A DNA stretch of 64,000 bases from Marinicauda salina (GTDB lineage Bacteria > Pseudomonadota > Alphaproteobacteria > Caulobacterales > Maricaulaceae): assembly GCF_003122085.1 (NCBI RefSeq), contig NZ_QEXV01000001.1:973432-1037431 (forward strand), written 5' to 3'. A program made the position numbers and the translations under genes. This document shows, one piece after another, positions 33,965 to 42,305 of the stretch. Under the pieces are notes generated by a model that saw only the letters and a list, made by a program, of their open reading frames with translations, made no database searches and was not told where the DNA came from. Positions within the stretch are counted from its first letter, which is position 1. Each line of letters opens with the position of its first letter.

Positions 33965-36174
33965 TCGGCTTCCCCGCCGCCCGCCGCCGGCGTCTCCAGT
34001 CCGGTATGCCAGGCGATGAAGGCCCAGCGGTCGGCGGCCTTGTCGATCAGCTTGGAGACCGGCGTGCCCGAGCCGTGGCCGGCGCGCGTCTCGATGCGAA
34101 TGAGCGTCGGCGCGTCGCCGGTGTCGGCGGCCTGCAGGGCGGCGGCGTACTTGAACGAGTGGCCGGGAACCACGCGGTCGTCGGTGTCGGCCGTGGTGAT
34201 CAGCGTGGCGGGATACTCTCCGGTCTCGGGAATGTTGTGATACGGCGAGTAGGCGTGCAGGACGTCGAACATCTCCGGGTCCTGCGGGCTGCCGTAATCG
34301 TCGACCCAGAACCGCCCGGCGGTGAACTGGTTGAAGCGCAGCATGTCCATCACGCCCACGGCCGGCAGCGCGGCGGCGAACAGATCCGGCGCCTGGTTGG
34401 CCACCGCGCCGACGAGCAGCCCGCCATTGGAGCGGCCGTGGATGGCGAGATGGTCCGGGCTGGTCCAGCCCATCTCGATCATCGCCCGGCCGGCGTTGAT
34501 GAAGTCGTCGAACACGTTCTGCTTGTTTTCCAGCCGGCCGGCGTTGTGCCAGTCGCGGCCATAGGCCGAGCCGCCGCGCAGATTGGCGATGGCGTAGACC
34601 CCGCCCATTTCCATCCATTGCAGGCGGGGCGGGTCGAAGTCCGGCCGCCGGGTGATGGCGAAGCCGCCATAGCCGTAGATCAGGGTCGGACGCGCGCCGT
34701 TCGGATCGACGTCGCGATGATGCGCGATGAACAGCGGGATGCGCGCCCCGCCGGTGCTCTCGTAGAAGGTCCGGCTCACGACATAATCGTCCGGGTCGAA
34801 GGCCAGCTCCGGCGCCCGGAACGTCTCGGCCTCGCCGGTCTCCACGTCGTAGCGGTAGAGCGCGGCGGGCTGGTTCAGGCTCTCGTAGGAGAAGAAGGTC
34901 TCCGCGCGGGCGGGATCGCCCTCGAAGCCGGACGCCACGCCCAGCCCGGGCAGCTCCACCTCGCGCACCGGCTCGCCGTCCGTGGTGTAGACGGTCACCG
35001 CGCTGGCCACGTCGCGCATGGTCTCCACGATCAGATGGCCGCCGACATGGGAGGCGTCGGTGATCGGGTGCTCGCCCTCGGCGATGACGTCGACGAGCGT
35101 GTCCGGGTCCGACAGCGAGACGGCGACGATGCGCCCGTTGGGCGCGTCGAGATCGGTGTGGAAGAAGAAGGTCTCGCCGGTATTGCCGACATAGAGGTGA
35201 TTGTTGTCGAAGCCTTCGAAGAGCGTGACCGGCTCGGCGTCCGGCGCCTCGCGGTCGAGGACCCGGACCCCGTTGCCGTCCGTGCCCGTCCAGGTGGTCA
35301 GCACCAGGTAGCGGCCGTCGTGGGAGACCTCGGCGTTCCAGCCGACCTCCGGATTGTCCGGGTCGGAGATGACCTCGCGGTCCTCGTCCTGGCCCGTTCC
35401 CACTTCATGGAAATAGACGGCCTGGTCGGTGTTGAGCGAGGTGAATTCCTCGCCTTCGGCGGGCTCGGGATAGCGCGAGTAGTAGACGCCGGACCCGTCG
35501 GCCGCCCAGGCGATGTCGGAGAACTTCACCCAGCGCACCGAGTCGTCCAGCCGCTCGCCGGTCTCGACGTCGACGATTCTGAGCGTGCGCCAGTCGGACC
35601 CGCCGTCCTGCTCGAAGAAGGCCACCAGCGAGCCGTCGGGAGAGGGCTCCCAGGCGGCGAGCGCCAGCGTGCCGTCCTCCGACCACGTGTTCGGATCGAG
35701 CAGCGCGCGCGGCGCGCCGTCGAGGCCGTCCTGGACCATCAGCACCGACTGGTCCTGCAGCCCGTCATTGCGGGTGTAGAAATAGCGGTCGCCGCGCCGC
35801 TCGGGCAGGCCGTAGCGCTCGTAGTTCCACAGCTCGCCCAGGCGCTCGGCGATGGCGTCGCGGCCCGGCAGCTGGTCGAGATAGTCCTGCGTGACCGCGC
35901 TCTGGGCTTCGACCCACTCGGCGACCTCCGGGGCCTCGCGCACGTCCTGCTCCAGCCAGCGATAGGGATCGGCGACCTCCACCTCGCCATGCGCGGCCGA
36001 CTGGTAGACGTCGACGACGTCGCCGCGGCGGGTCTCGGGATAGTCCGGCGCGGCCGGGCCCGCGGTCTCCCGCGGGGCGGCGGCCGCATCGGTTTCGGTC
36101 GCGTCCGGCGTCTCGGCCGGGTCGCAGGCGGCGAGCAGGAAGGCGGCGGCGAAGACGGAAAGCGCAAGGCGCAT
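33961..36174 (-). CDS. Prolyl oligopeptidase (S9A) lipoprotein
   Basis: A 737-residue serine peptidase cleaving after proline in short peptides. The lipoprotein signal has lipobox LLAAC (Cys17), then an acidic Ala/Thr/Pro-rich linker and the N-terminal segment DPYRWLEQD typical of S9A. A seven-bladed propeller leads to a hydrolase domain. The triad is Ser582 in HGRSNGGLL, Asp in TADTDDRVVPGHSFKY and His in RAGHGSG. It is exported and probably membrane-anchored in the periplasm. GGGAGA precedes the ATG at 36174; longer in-frame starts are rejected because they precede the lipobox by more than 100 residues. Confidence 0.93.
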   Translation of the reverse strand: MRLALSVFAAAFLLAACDPAETPDATETDAAAAPRETAGPAAPDYPETRRGDVVDVYQSAAHGEVEVADPYRWLEQDVREAPEVAEWVEAQSAVTQDYLDQLPGRDAIAERLGELWNYERYGLPERRGDRYFYTRNDGLQDQSVLMVQDGLDGAPRALLDPNTWSEDGTLALAAWEPSPDGSLVAFFEQDGGSDWRTLRIVDVETGERLDDSVRWVKFSDIAWAADGSGVYYSRYPEPAEGEEFTSLNTDQAVYFHEVGTGQDEDREVISDPDNPEVGWNAEVSHDGRYLVLTTWTGTDGNGVRVLDREAPDAEPVTLFEGFDNNHLYVGNTGETFFFHTDLDAPNGRIVAVSLSDPDTLVDVIAEGEHPITDASHVGGHLIVETMRDVASAVTVYTTDGEPVREVELPGLGVASGFEGDPARAETFFSYESLNQPAALYRYDVETGEAETFRAPELAFDPDDYVVSRTFYESTGGARIPLFIAHHRDVDPNGARPTLIYGYGGFAITRRPDFDPPRLQWMEMGGVYAIANLRGGSAYGRDWHNAGRLENKQNVFDDFINAGRAMIEMGWTSPDHLAIHGRSNGGLLVGAVANQAPDLFAAALPAVGVMDMLRFNQFTAGRFWVDDYGSPQDPEMFDVLHAYSPYHNIPETGEYPATLITTADTDDRVVPGHSFKYAAALQAADTGDAPTLIRIETRAGHGSGTPVSKLIDKAADRWAFIAWHTGLETPAAGGGEAE

Positions 36175-36292
36175 GGACGGATCTCCCGGGCGATCGGCGA
36201 TTTGCCCGGAGGCTAAGCAGGCGGCCGCGCCGTGTCGACACGCCGCGCTGCAGGGCTGGGCGGCGCGGCGGCGCCGGGTTATCTCGGAAGCC

Positions 36293-38902
36293 ATGCCCGA
36301 CGCCTCCGCCGCCCCGGCCGCGCTCTCTCCGGTCTTCGCCGACTGGTTCGCCGCGCGCGGCTGGACGCCGCGCGACCACCAGCTCGCCATGATCGAGGCG
36401 GCCCGCCGCGGCGAGGACGCGCTGCTGATCGCGCCCACCGGCGGGGGCAAGACGCTGGGCGGCTTCCTGCCGAGCCTGATCGAGCTCGCCGACATCGCCC
36501 GCGCCGAGGGCCCGGGTCGCGCGCACAGGCTCCACACGCTCTATGTCTCGCCGCTGAAGGCGCTGTCGCAGGACGTCGCGCGCAACCTGACCACCCCCGT
36601 CGAGGAGATGGGGCTGAAGCTCAGGATCGAGACGCGCACCGGCGACACGCCCGCGGCGAAGCGCTCGCGCCAGCGCCGCAGCCCGCCCGACATCCTGCTC
36701 ACCACGCCCGAGCAGATCGCGCTGTTCTGCGCCCAGGAGAACGCCGCGGCCTTCTTCGCCGACCTCAGGGCGATCGTCGTCGACGAGGTCCACGCGCTCG
36801 CCTCGACCAAGCGCGGCGACCTCCTGGCGCTGGGCCTCGCCGCCATCTCGCGATACGCGCCCAACGCCCGCCGGGTCGGGCTCTCGGCGACGGTCAAGGA
36901 CGAACAGGGTCATGCGCGCTGGCTGGCCCGTCAGGACGGCGCGGCGGCCCGCTTCGCGACCGTCATCCGCGGCGCGGCCGGCGCGAAGCCCGAGGTCGAG
37001 ATCCTCACCCCCGAGGCCCGCATTCCGTGGTCGGGCCATTCCGGACGCCACGCGATCGAGGCGGTCTATGAACGCATCAAGACGGCCAACACCGCGCTCG
37101 TCTTCGTCAATACGCGCTCCCAGGCCGAGGCCGTCTTCCAGATGCTGTGGTCGGTCAATGACGACAACCTGCCGATCGCGCTGCATCACGGCTCGCTGTC
37201 GGTCGAGCAGCGCCGCAAGGTCGAGGCGGCGATGGCGGCGGGCCGGCTGCGCGGCGTGGTGTGCACCTCGACGCTCGATCTCGGCATCGACTGGGGCGAT
37301 GTCGACCTCGTCGTCCAGGTGGGCGCGCCCAAGGGATCGGCCCGGCTGATCCAGCGGCTGGGGCGCGCCAATCACCGCCTCGACGCGCCGTCGAAGGCGA
37401 TCCTGGTTCCCACCAATCGCTTCGAGCATCTCGAATGCCTGTCGGCGCGCGAGGCCGTCGCGGAGAACGCGCTCGACGGCGAGCCCTTGAAGGCCGGTAG
37501 CCTCGACGTGCTCGCCCAGCACGTGATGGGCCGGGCCTGCGGCGACCCGTTCCGGCCCGACGACCTCTACGACGAGGTGACCGCCGCCGCGCCCTACGCC
37601 GAGCTCGACCGGAAGACCTTCGACCGGATCGTCGATTTCGTCGCCACGGGCGGCTATGCGCTGGGGACCTATGACCGCTTCCGCCGCATCGTGAAGGACC
37701 GCGAGGGCCGCTGGCGCGCCCGCAATCGCGACGTCGCCCAGCGCCACCGGATGAATGTCGGCGCCATCGTCGAGAGCCCGATGCTGGCGGTGCGGCTGGT
37801 GCGCGGGCGGGGCGGGGCTTCCTCCCCCGTTCTCGGGGGAGGGGGCGGGGAGGTCCCGGGTCTCGCCTTCGGCTCGCCCGGGAATTCATCGATTGAAACC
37901 CCGGCCGCGAAGCGAGCCGGGGCCTCCGGGAAAAGTCCGCCCCGCCGCGGCGGGCGCAAGCTCGGCGAGATCGAGGAATGGTTCGTCGAGCAGCTCGCCC
38001 CCGGCGACACCTTCATCTTCGCCGGCGAGCTCCTGCGCTTCGAGGCGATCGTCGAGACCGACGCGCTGGTCAGCCGCGCCGGCGGGGAGGCGGCGAAGAT
38101 CCCCTCCTGGCAGGGCGGCAAGTTCCCGCTGTCGACCTATCTCGCCGAACGGGTGCGCAAGCTGGTCTCCGACCCCGCCGGCTGGACGCGGCTGCCCGAC
38201 CAGGTCCGCGAGTGGCTGGAGATCCAGCAGCTGCGATCGAAAGTCCCGGCGCCCGACCGCCTGCTGGTCGAAACCTTTCCCCGCGCGGGCAAGCACTATC
38301 TCGTCTGCTATCCCTTCGAGGGCCGGCTCGCCCACCAGACGCTGGGCATGCTGCTCACCCGCCGGCTCGAGCGGACGGGCTTCCGCCCGATGGGCTTCGT
38401 CGCCAACGAGTACGCCCTGTCGGTGTGGGGGCTCGAGGACATGGGCGCCGTCGACTTCGCCCATCTCTTCGGCGCCGACATGCTGGGCGACGATCTCGAC
38501 GCCTGGCTCGCCGAAAGCGCGCTGATGAAGCGGACCTTCCGCAATTGCGCGGTGATCGCCGGGCTGATCGAGCGCCGCTTCCCGGGGATGGAGAAGACCG
38601 GCCGCCAGGTCACGGTCTCGGCCGACCTCATCTACGACGTGCTCCGGTCCCACGAGCCCGACCACATCCTGCTGCAGGCGGCCTGGGCGGACGCGGCCGC
38701 CGGCCTGCTCGACATCCGCCGGCTGTCGGACATGCTCGCGCGCATCGCCGGCCGGATCGATCCTGTCCGGCTCGACCGCGTCTCGCCGCTCGCCGTGCCG
38801 GTGATGCTCGAGATCGGCCGCGAGGCGGTCCACGGCGCGGCGACCGAAGCCATCCTCGCCGAGGCGTCGGAGGACCTGATCGCCGAGGCGATGGGGGAAT
38901 AG
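36293..38902 (+). CDS. Ligase-associated DEXH-box DNA helicase (Lhr-like) carrying a repeat-encoded insert
   Basis: An 869-residue superfamily 2 helicase, probably for DNA repair. Motif I is APTGGGKT (about residues 42-49), the DEVH box is in VVDEVHALAS, motif III is LSATV, and QRLGRANHR is motif VI. The accessory domain with GDTFIFAGELLRFE and the Lhr C-terminal region follow. It precedes pdeM, its usual partner in the ligase-associated repair set. Residues about 509-550 (SSPVLGGGGGEVPG ... SGKSPP) are low-complexity and encoded by a palindromic repeat inserted in frame between LVRGRG and GRKLGEIEEWF, which would normally be close together. Confidence 0.92.
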   Translation: MPDASAAPAALSPVFADWFAARGWTPRDHQLAMIEAARRGEDALLIAPTGGGKTLGGFLPSLIELADIARAEGPGRAHRLHTLYVSPLKALSQDVARNLTTPVEEMGLKLRIETRTGDTPAAKRSRQRRSPPDILLTTPEQIALFCAQENAAAFFADLRAIVVDEVHALASTKRGDLLALGLAAISRYAPNARRVGLSATVKDEQGHARWLARQDGAAARFATVIRGAAGAKPEVEILTPEARIPWSGHSGRHAIEAVYERIKTANTALVFVNTRSQAEAVFQMLWSVNDDNLPIALHHGSLSVEQRRKVEAAMAAGRLRGVVCTSTLDLGIDWGDVDLVVQVGAPKGSARLIQRLGRANHRLDAPSKAILVPTNRFEHLECLSAREAVAENALDGEPLKAGSLDVLAQHVMGRACGDPFRPDDLYDEVTAAAPYAELDRKTFDRIVDFVATGGYALGTYDRFRRIVKDREGRWRARNRDVAQRHRMNVGAIVESPMLAVRLVRGRGGASSPVLGGGGGEVPGLAFGSPGNSSIETPAAKRAGASGKSPPRRGGRKLGEIEEWFVEQLAPGDTFIFAGELLRFEAIVETDALVSRAGGEAAKIPSWQGGKFPLSTYLAERVRKLVSDPAGWTRLPDQVREWLEIQQLRSKVPAPDRLLVETFPRAGKHYLVCYPFEGRLAHQTLGMLLTRRLERTGFRPMGFVANEYALSVWGLEDMGAVDFAHLFGADMLGDDLDAWLAESALMKRTFRNCAVIAGLIERRFPGMEKTGRQVTVSADLIYDVLRSHEPDHILLQAAWADAAAGLLDIRRLSDMLARIAGRIDPVRLDRVSPLAVPVMLEIGREAVHGAATEAILAEASEDLIAEAMGE
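37817..37942 (+). repeat. Palindromic repeat inserted in frame within the helicase gene
   Basis: About 126 bp (a multiple of three) containing CTCCCCCG/CGGGGGAG, CCCGGG pairs and the hairpin ACCCCGGC...GCCGGGGC. The last shares near-identical sequence (about 35 bp) with the intergenic element at 39870-39907. The insert keeps the reading frame open with no stop in the coding direction and adds about 42 residues of Gly/Ser/Pro-rich sequence. Confidence 0.8.
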
Positions 38903-38915
38903 AATGGCCTGGCTT

Positions 38916-39029
38916 GTCATCCCGGCCGGAGCGCGAAGCGCGGAGAGCCGGGACCTACCGGACTCGCGAACCGATGTCGGGAAGCGTTCAACGTAGGTCC
39001 CGGATAGCCCTTCGGGCTTCCGGGATGAC
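38916..39029. repeat. Y-shaped REP-like palindrome between helicase and pdeM
   Basis: Outer arms GTCATCCCGG and CCGGGATGAC; inner arms CCGGGACCTAC and GTAGGTCCCGG; hairpins in each arm. It has the same plan as the element after pyrD. The rest of the 200-bp gap between the helicase and pdeM shows no other feature. Confidence 0.78.
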
Positions 39030-39101
39030 ACCGTCGCGGCGGCGACGGCGCGCTGCGCGGCCGTGCTTGAACCGGTCTGAGAACCGGGCTTCCCTCCCCC
39101 C

Positions 39102-39800
39102 ATGACCGCTCCCGCCGCCGTCTCCGAAAGCCTCGCCGTCAACACCGCCCGCATCGTTCCGGATCGCTCCGGCGCGGCGCTGGTCGAGCCGTGCGGGACG
39201 CTGCTGGTCGCCGACCTGCATTTCGAGAAGGGCTCGGGGCTGGCCGCGCGCGGCTCGCTGCTGCCGCCCTACGACACGCGCGCCACGCTCGCCCGGCTGG
39301 CCGACGCGATCGCGCGGCTGAAGCCCGCCCGCGTCGTGGCGCTGGGCGACAGCTTCCACGATCTCGGCGCCGACGGGCGCATCCATGAAGACGACGCGCG
39401 GACGCTCGCCGATCTCGTCGCGTCCGTCGCCGACTGGGTCTGGATCGAGGGCAATCACGATCCCGCCCCGCCGCCGCGCTTCGGCGGGCGGATCGTCGCC
39501 GAGCTCGAGACCGGCCCGCTCGTTCTGCGCCACGAACCGCGGCCCGGCCCGCAGGCCGGCGAGATCGCCGGCCATCTCCATCCCTGCGCCAAGGTGAGGG
39601 GGCGCGGCCGGGCGGTGCGCCGGCGCTGCTTCGTCACCGACGGCGACCGGCTGATCCTGCCCGCCTTCGGCGCCTTCGCCGGCGGGCTGAATATCCGGGA
39701 TGCGGCCTATGACGGGCTGTTCGCGCGCGCCCCCGAGGCCTGGATGATCGGCGCCGACCGGGTCTACCGGGTGCCCGCGCGGCGCTGCGTGGGGGATTGA
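39102..39800 (+). CDS. pdeM: Ligase-associated DNA damage response metallophosphoesterase
   Basis: A 232-residue calcineurin-like phosphoesterase. Metal-binding motifs are LLVADLHFEKG (D-x-H), VVALGDSFHD (GDxxxD-like), WIEGNHDP (GNHD) and GEIAGHLHPC (GHxH). The family acts as an endonuclease encoded beside the Lhr-like helicase, an ATP-dependent ligase and an exonuclease; only the helicase is in view here. It lies 199 bp downstream of the helicase, separated by a palindromic repeat. Confidence 0.88.
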   Translation: MTAPAAVSESLAVNTARIVPDRSGAALVEPCGTLLVADLHFEKGSGLAARGSLLPPYDTRATLARLADAIARLKPARVVALGDSFHDLGADGRIHEDDARTLADLVASVADWVWIEGNHDPAPPPRFGGRIVAELETGPLVLRHEPRPGPQAGEIAGHLHPCAKVRGRGRAVRRRCFVTDGDRLILPAFGAFAGGLNIRDAAYDGLFARAPEAWMIGADRVYRVPARRCVGD

Positions 39801-39817
39801 ATCCGACCGGCGGCGCA

Positions 39818-39999
39818 CCTTTCCCCCTCCCCCGCGTGCGGGGGAGGGACGGGGTGGGGGCTGCACAACTGAAACCCCGGCCGCGCAGCGAGCCGGGGCC
39901 TCCCGGAGCTTGATCGCCCCGAGGTCCCGGATCGCGCCTGGGGCGCGTCCGGGAGTTCAACGCACCCCACCCTGACCCTCCCCTCGAGGGGAGGGAAGG
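39818..39999. repeat. Composite palindromic repeat between pdeM and the DUF3429 gene
   Basis: The ends are inverted: CTCCCCCGCGTGCGGGGGAG followed by GGGGTGGGG on the left, and CACCCCACCCTGACCC with CTCCCCTCGAGGGGAG on the right. Between them lie the AACCCCGGCC...GGCCGGGG-type hairpin also found inside the helicase gene, and a GAGGTCCCGG/CCGGGAGTTC pair. This accounts for most of the 219-bp gap, and no gene is seen in it. Confidence 0.78.
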
Positions 40000-40019
40000 C
40001 GCCGCGCTCTTGATGGAAG

Positions 40020-40514
40020 CTACAGGCTGAAGGTCGGGCTCGTGCGGATCCAGGCGGCGACGGCCAGCGACAGCATGGCGCCGCCGGTGAGCAGCAGCCT
40101 GAGCGGCTGATACCATTCGGGGAAGGTCGCCCCGCGCACGGCGGCGCGGTCCCAGAGATAGCTCACCGCGAAGCCCGCGATCAGCACCAGCCAGCCGGCG
40201 AGTTCGGCGTTGAAGCCGAGCCCGGGCCGGTTCCAGACTTGCATCAGCACCGCGATCCAGCCCGCCAGCGCGATCAGCACCGACAACAGCATCACCCCGC
40301 CGCGCGGCGCGTCGGCGCGGATGACGATCTCGGCCGCCCAGCGCCCGCCGGCCAGGAAGGACAGGATCACCGCGGCGTAGATCGGCAGGGCGTTGGCCGA
40401 TTGCAGGGCGATCGGTCCGCCGATCGCCAGCCCGACGGCGCCGCCGACGAACGGGATCAGCCCGGCGAAGCCCAGAGCGACCGGAAGGAATGGAGCGTCG
40501 GCCAGTCTCTTCAT
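40020..40514 (-). CDS. DUF3429 family membrane protein
   Basis: A 164-residue inner-membrane protein with five hydrophobic segments. The opening FLPVALGFAGLIPFVGGAV, the AVILSFLAGGRWAAE region and the later RLLLTGGAMLSLAVAAWI match DUF3429. Function unknown. GGAGGG precedes the ATG at 40514. It follows the TIGR02186 gene by 20 nt on the same strand and may be the last gene of a three-gene unit. Confidence 0.83.
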   Translation of the reverse strand: MKRLADAPFLPVALGFAGLIPFVGGAVGLAIGGPIALQSANALPIYAAVILSFLAGGRWAAEIVIRADAPRGGVMLLSVLIALAGWIAVLMQVWNRPGLGFNAELAGWLVLIAGFAVSYLWDRAAVRGATFPEWYQPLRLLLTGGAMLSLAVAAWIRTSPTFSL

Positions 40515-40534
40515 CGCATCGCCCTCCGGCGGCT

Positions 40535-41353
40535 TCAGCGGCGGCGGAACGCCTCGGCGGCGCCCCATCCGGAAACAACGGCCATGATCACCGCGACGAG
40601 GCCGTACGCAAGGGGGTTGCGGTGGGCCATCTCGAAAATGGCGCGCTCGACGCCGGCCTTGCGGACCTCCAGCGTCGCCCGCCGCGAGGCGATCGGCCGG
40701 CCGTCGCGGAACAGGTAGACGTCGGCGGCGTAGGCGCCGACCGGGGTGACCGGCGGCAGCCGCACCTGGGCGCGGAACAGCCCGCCCTCGAGCAGCTCCA
40801 CGCCCTCGGGCTCCTCGCGGAACAGGCCGTCGCGGGCGCGGGCGCGCACGATGGCCTCGCGATACTCGACGATCTCCGGGCCCAGATCGGAGACGACGAC
40901 GTCGGAGACGCCGAAGCGGGTCTCGACGCGCTCGGTCTCCGGCGCCGACAGGCGCAGATGCTCGAGCCCGATGCCGTTGCGCCGGAGCGCGGAGAAGGTC
41001 GCGAACGCCTCGAGCGGCGCGGTCGAGGCGACGGCGTAATAGCCGTCGACGCCCTCGAAGCGGATCGGCGCGCGATTGATCCAGATGCCGAGCAGGCGCT
41101 GCTTGCGCATCACCCGGATGTCGCGCTCGGGGCCGCGCACGACGACGGCGATCTCGTCGCCTTCCTGCACGCCGGTGGCCGCGCCGTAGAGGATCAGCTG
41201 GGCGCCGGCGAAGTTCGAGCGGATCTCGACGACGTCCTCGGTCAGCGCGGCGACGATGGTCGCCTGGGGCTGGACCGCCGCCTCGTCGGCCGGCGCGGCC
41301 CGGGCCGCGGACGCGAACGCCGCCGCGAGGAGGAGGGCGACGGCGGCGCGCAT
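40535..41353 (-). CDS. TIGR02186 family exported protein
   Basis: A 272-residue protein with a signal peptide (MRAAVALLLAAAFASAARA), a beta-rich extracytoplasmic body (VEIRSNFAGAQLILYGA; RKQRLLGIWINR; GLFRAQVRLPPVTPVGAYAADVYLFRDG) and one C-terminal membrane helix (NPLAYGLVAVIMAVVSGWG). It matches TIGR02186, a family regularly paired with TauE/SafE permeases. Its start overlaps the permease stop by one base, so the two very likely act together in anion or sulfur-compound export. Confidence 0.88.
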   Translation of the reverse strand: MRAAVALLLAAAFASAARAAPADEAAVQPQATIVAALTEDVVEIRSNFAGAQLILYGAATGVQEGDEIAVVVRGPERDIRVMRKQRLLGIWINRAPIRFEGVDGYYAVASTAPLEAFATFSALRRNGIGLEHLRLSAPETERVETRFGVSDVVVSDLGPEIVEYREAIVRARARDGLFREEPEGVELLEGGLFRAQVRLPPVTPVGAYAADVYLFRDGRPIASRRATLEVRKAGVERAIFEMAHRNPLAYGLVAVIMAVVSGWGAAEAFRRR

Positions 41354-42294
41354 CAGTGGCCGCCCTCGCCGCCGGCTTCTATCAGCTCGTAGAGATCCTC
41401 CGGCCGGGCGGCGAGATCCCAGCCCATCTTGCCGCACACGCCGAGCACCATCAGCGCCAGCGCCGCGCGCAGCTCCTCGGCCTTGACCCGGACGCCGGCG
41501 CGCGCGCCGAGCTGGGCGCCGACGACGCCGCCGACGATCAGCAGGAAGGCGAGCACGATGTCGACGGTCTGGTTCTGGGCGGCCTGCAGGAAGGTCGTCA
41601 GCGCGGTGACGAACAGGATCTGGAACAGCGAGGTGCCCACGACGACATTGGTCGGCATGCGCAGAATATAGATCATCGCCGGCACCATGATGAAGCCGCC
41701 GCCCACGCCCATGATGGCCGCCAGCGTGCCCACCAGGAAGCCGATCACGATCGGCGGAATGACGCTCATGTAGAGCCCGGAGACGGGAAAGCGCGTCTTC
41801 AGCGGCAGCGCGTCGACCCAGGTGCGCTTGCGCCGGCGCCGGGCCCCGCCTTCGCCGGCCTCGCGCACGCGGCCGCGGCGGCGGATGGCCAGGATGCTCT
41901 CGACGAACATCAGCCCGCCGACGGCGCCGAGAAAGCCGACATAGCTCAGGCGGATCACGAGATCGATCTGGCCGAGCCCCTGCAGGACCGAGAACAGGAA
42001 CACCCCCGATGTCGAGCCGACCACGCCGCCGAGCAGCAGCACCAGCCCCATCTTCACGTCGAGCGTCTTGCGCCGGAAATGCGCCAGCGCGCCCGACGCC
42101 GAGGACGCCACGATCTGGTTGGCCTCGGTCGACACCGCGACGGGCGGGGGCACGCCGATGAAGATCAGGGCGGGCGTCATCAGGAAGCCGCCGCCCACGC
42201 CGAACATGCCGGAAAGAAAGCCCACGGCCGTGCCCAGGCCGACGAGCAGAATGAGGTTCACCGAGATTTCGGCGATGGGTAGGTAGATCTGCAT
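41353..42294 (-). CDS. TauE/SafE-family sulfite (anion) exporter
   Basis: A 313-residue permease with two repeats, each opening with a glycine-rich motif: GFLSGMFGVGGGFLMTPALIFIGVP and GTLAAIMGVGGGFIMVPAMIYIL. A cytoplasmic basic loop (REAGEGGARRRRKR) links the halves. Family members export sulfite, sulfoacetate or related organic anions. Cotranscription with a TIGR02186 protein is typical in alphaproteobacteria. It follows podJ by 11 nt, so readthrough is possible. Confidence 0.9.
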   Translation of the reverse strand: MQIYLPIAEISVNLILLVGLGTAVGFLSGMFGVGGGFLMTPALIFIGVPPPVAVSTEANQIVASSASGALAHFRRKTLDVKMGLVLLLGGVVGSTSGVFLFSVLQGLGQIDLVIRLSYVGFLGAVGGLMFVESILAIRRRGRVREAGEGGARRRRKRTWVDALPLKTRFPVSGLYMSVIPPIVIGFLVGTLAAIMGVGGGFIMVPAMIYILRMPTNVVVGTSLFQILFVTALTTFLQAAQNQTVDIVLAFLLIVGGVVGAQLGARAGVRVKAEELRAALALMVLGVCGKMGWDLAARPEDLYELIEAGGEGGH

Positions 42295-42305
42295 CGCCGC
42301 CGGCC

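Noticed and set aside
33118..36216. A 1032-codon open frame opposite the prolyl oligopeptidase gene
   Set aside because: High GC suppresses stops on the opposite strand. The minus strand encodes an intact lipoprotein peptidase with its catalytic triad.
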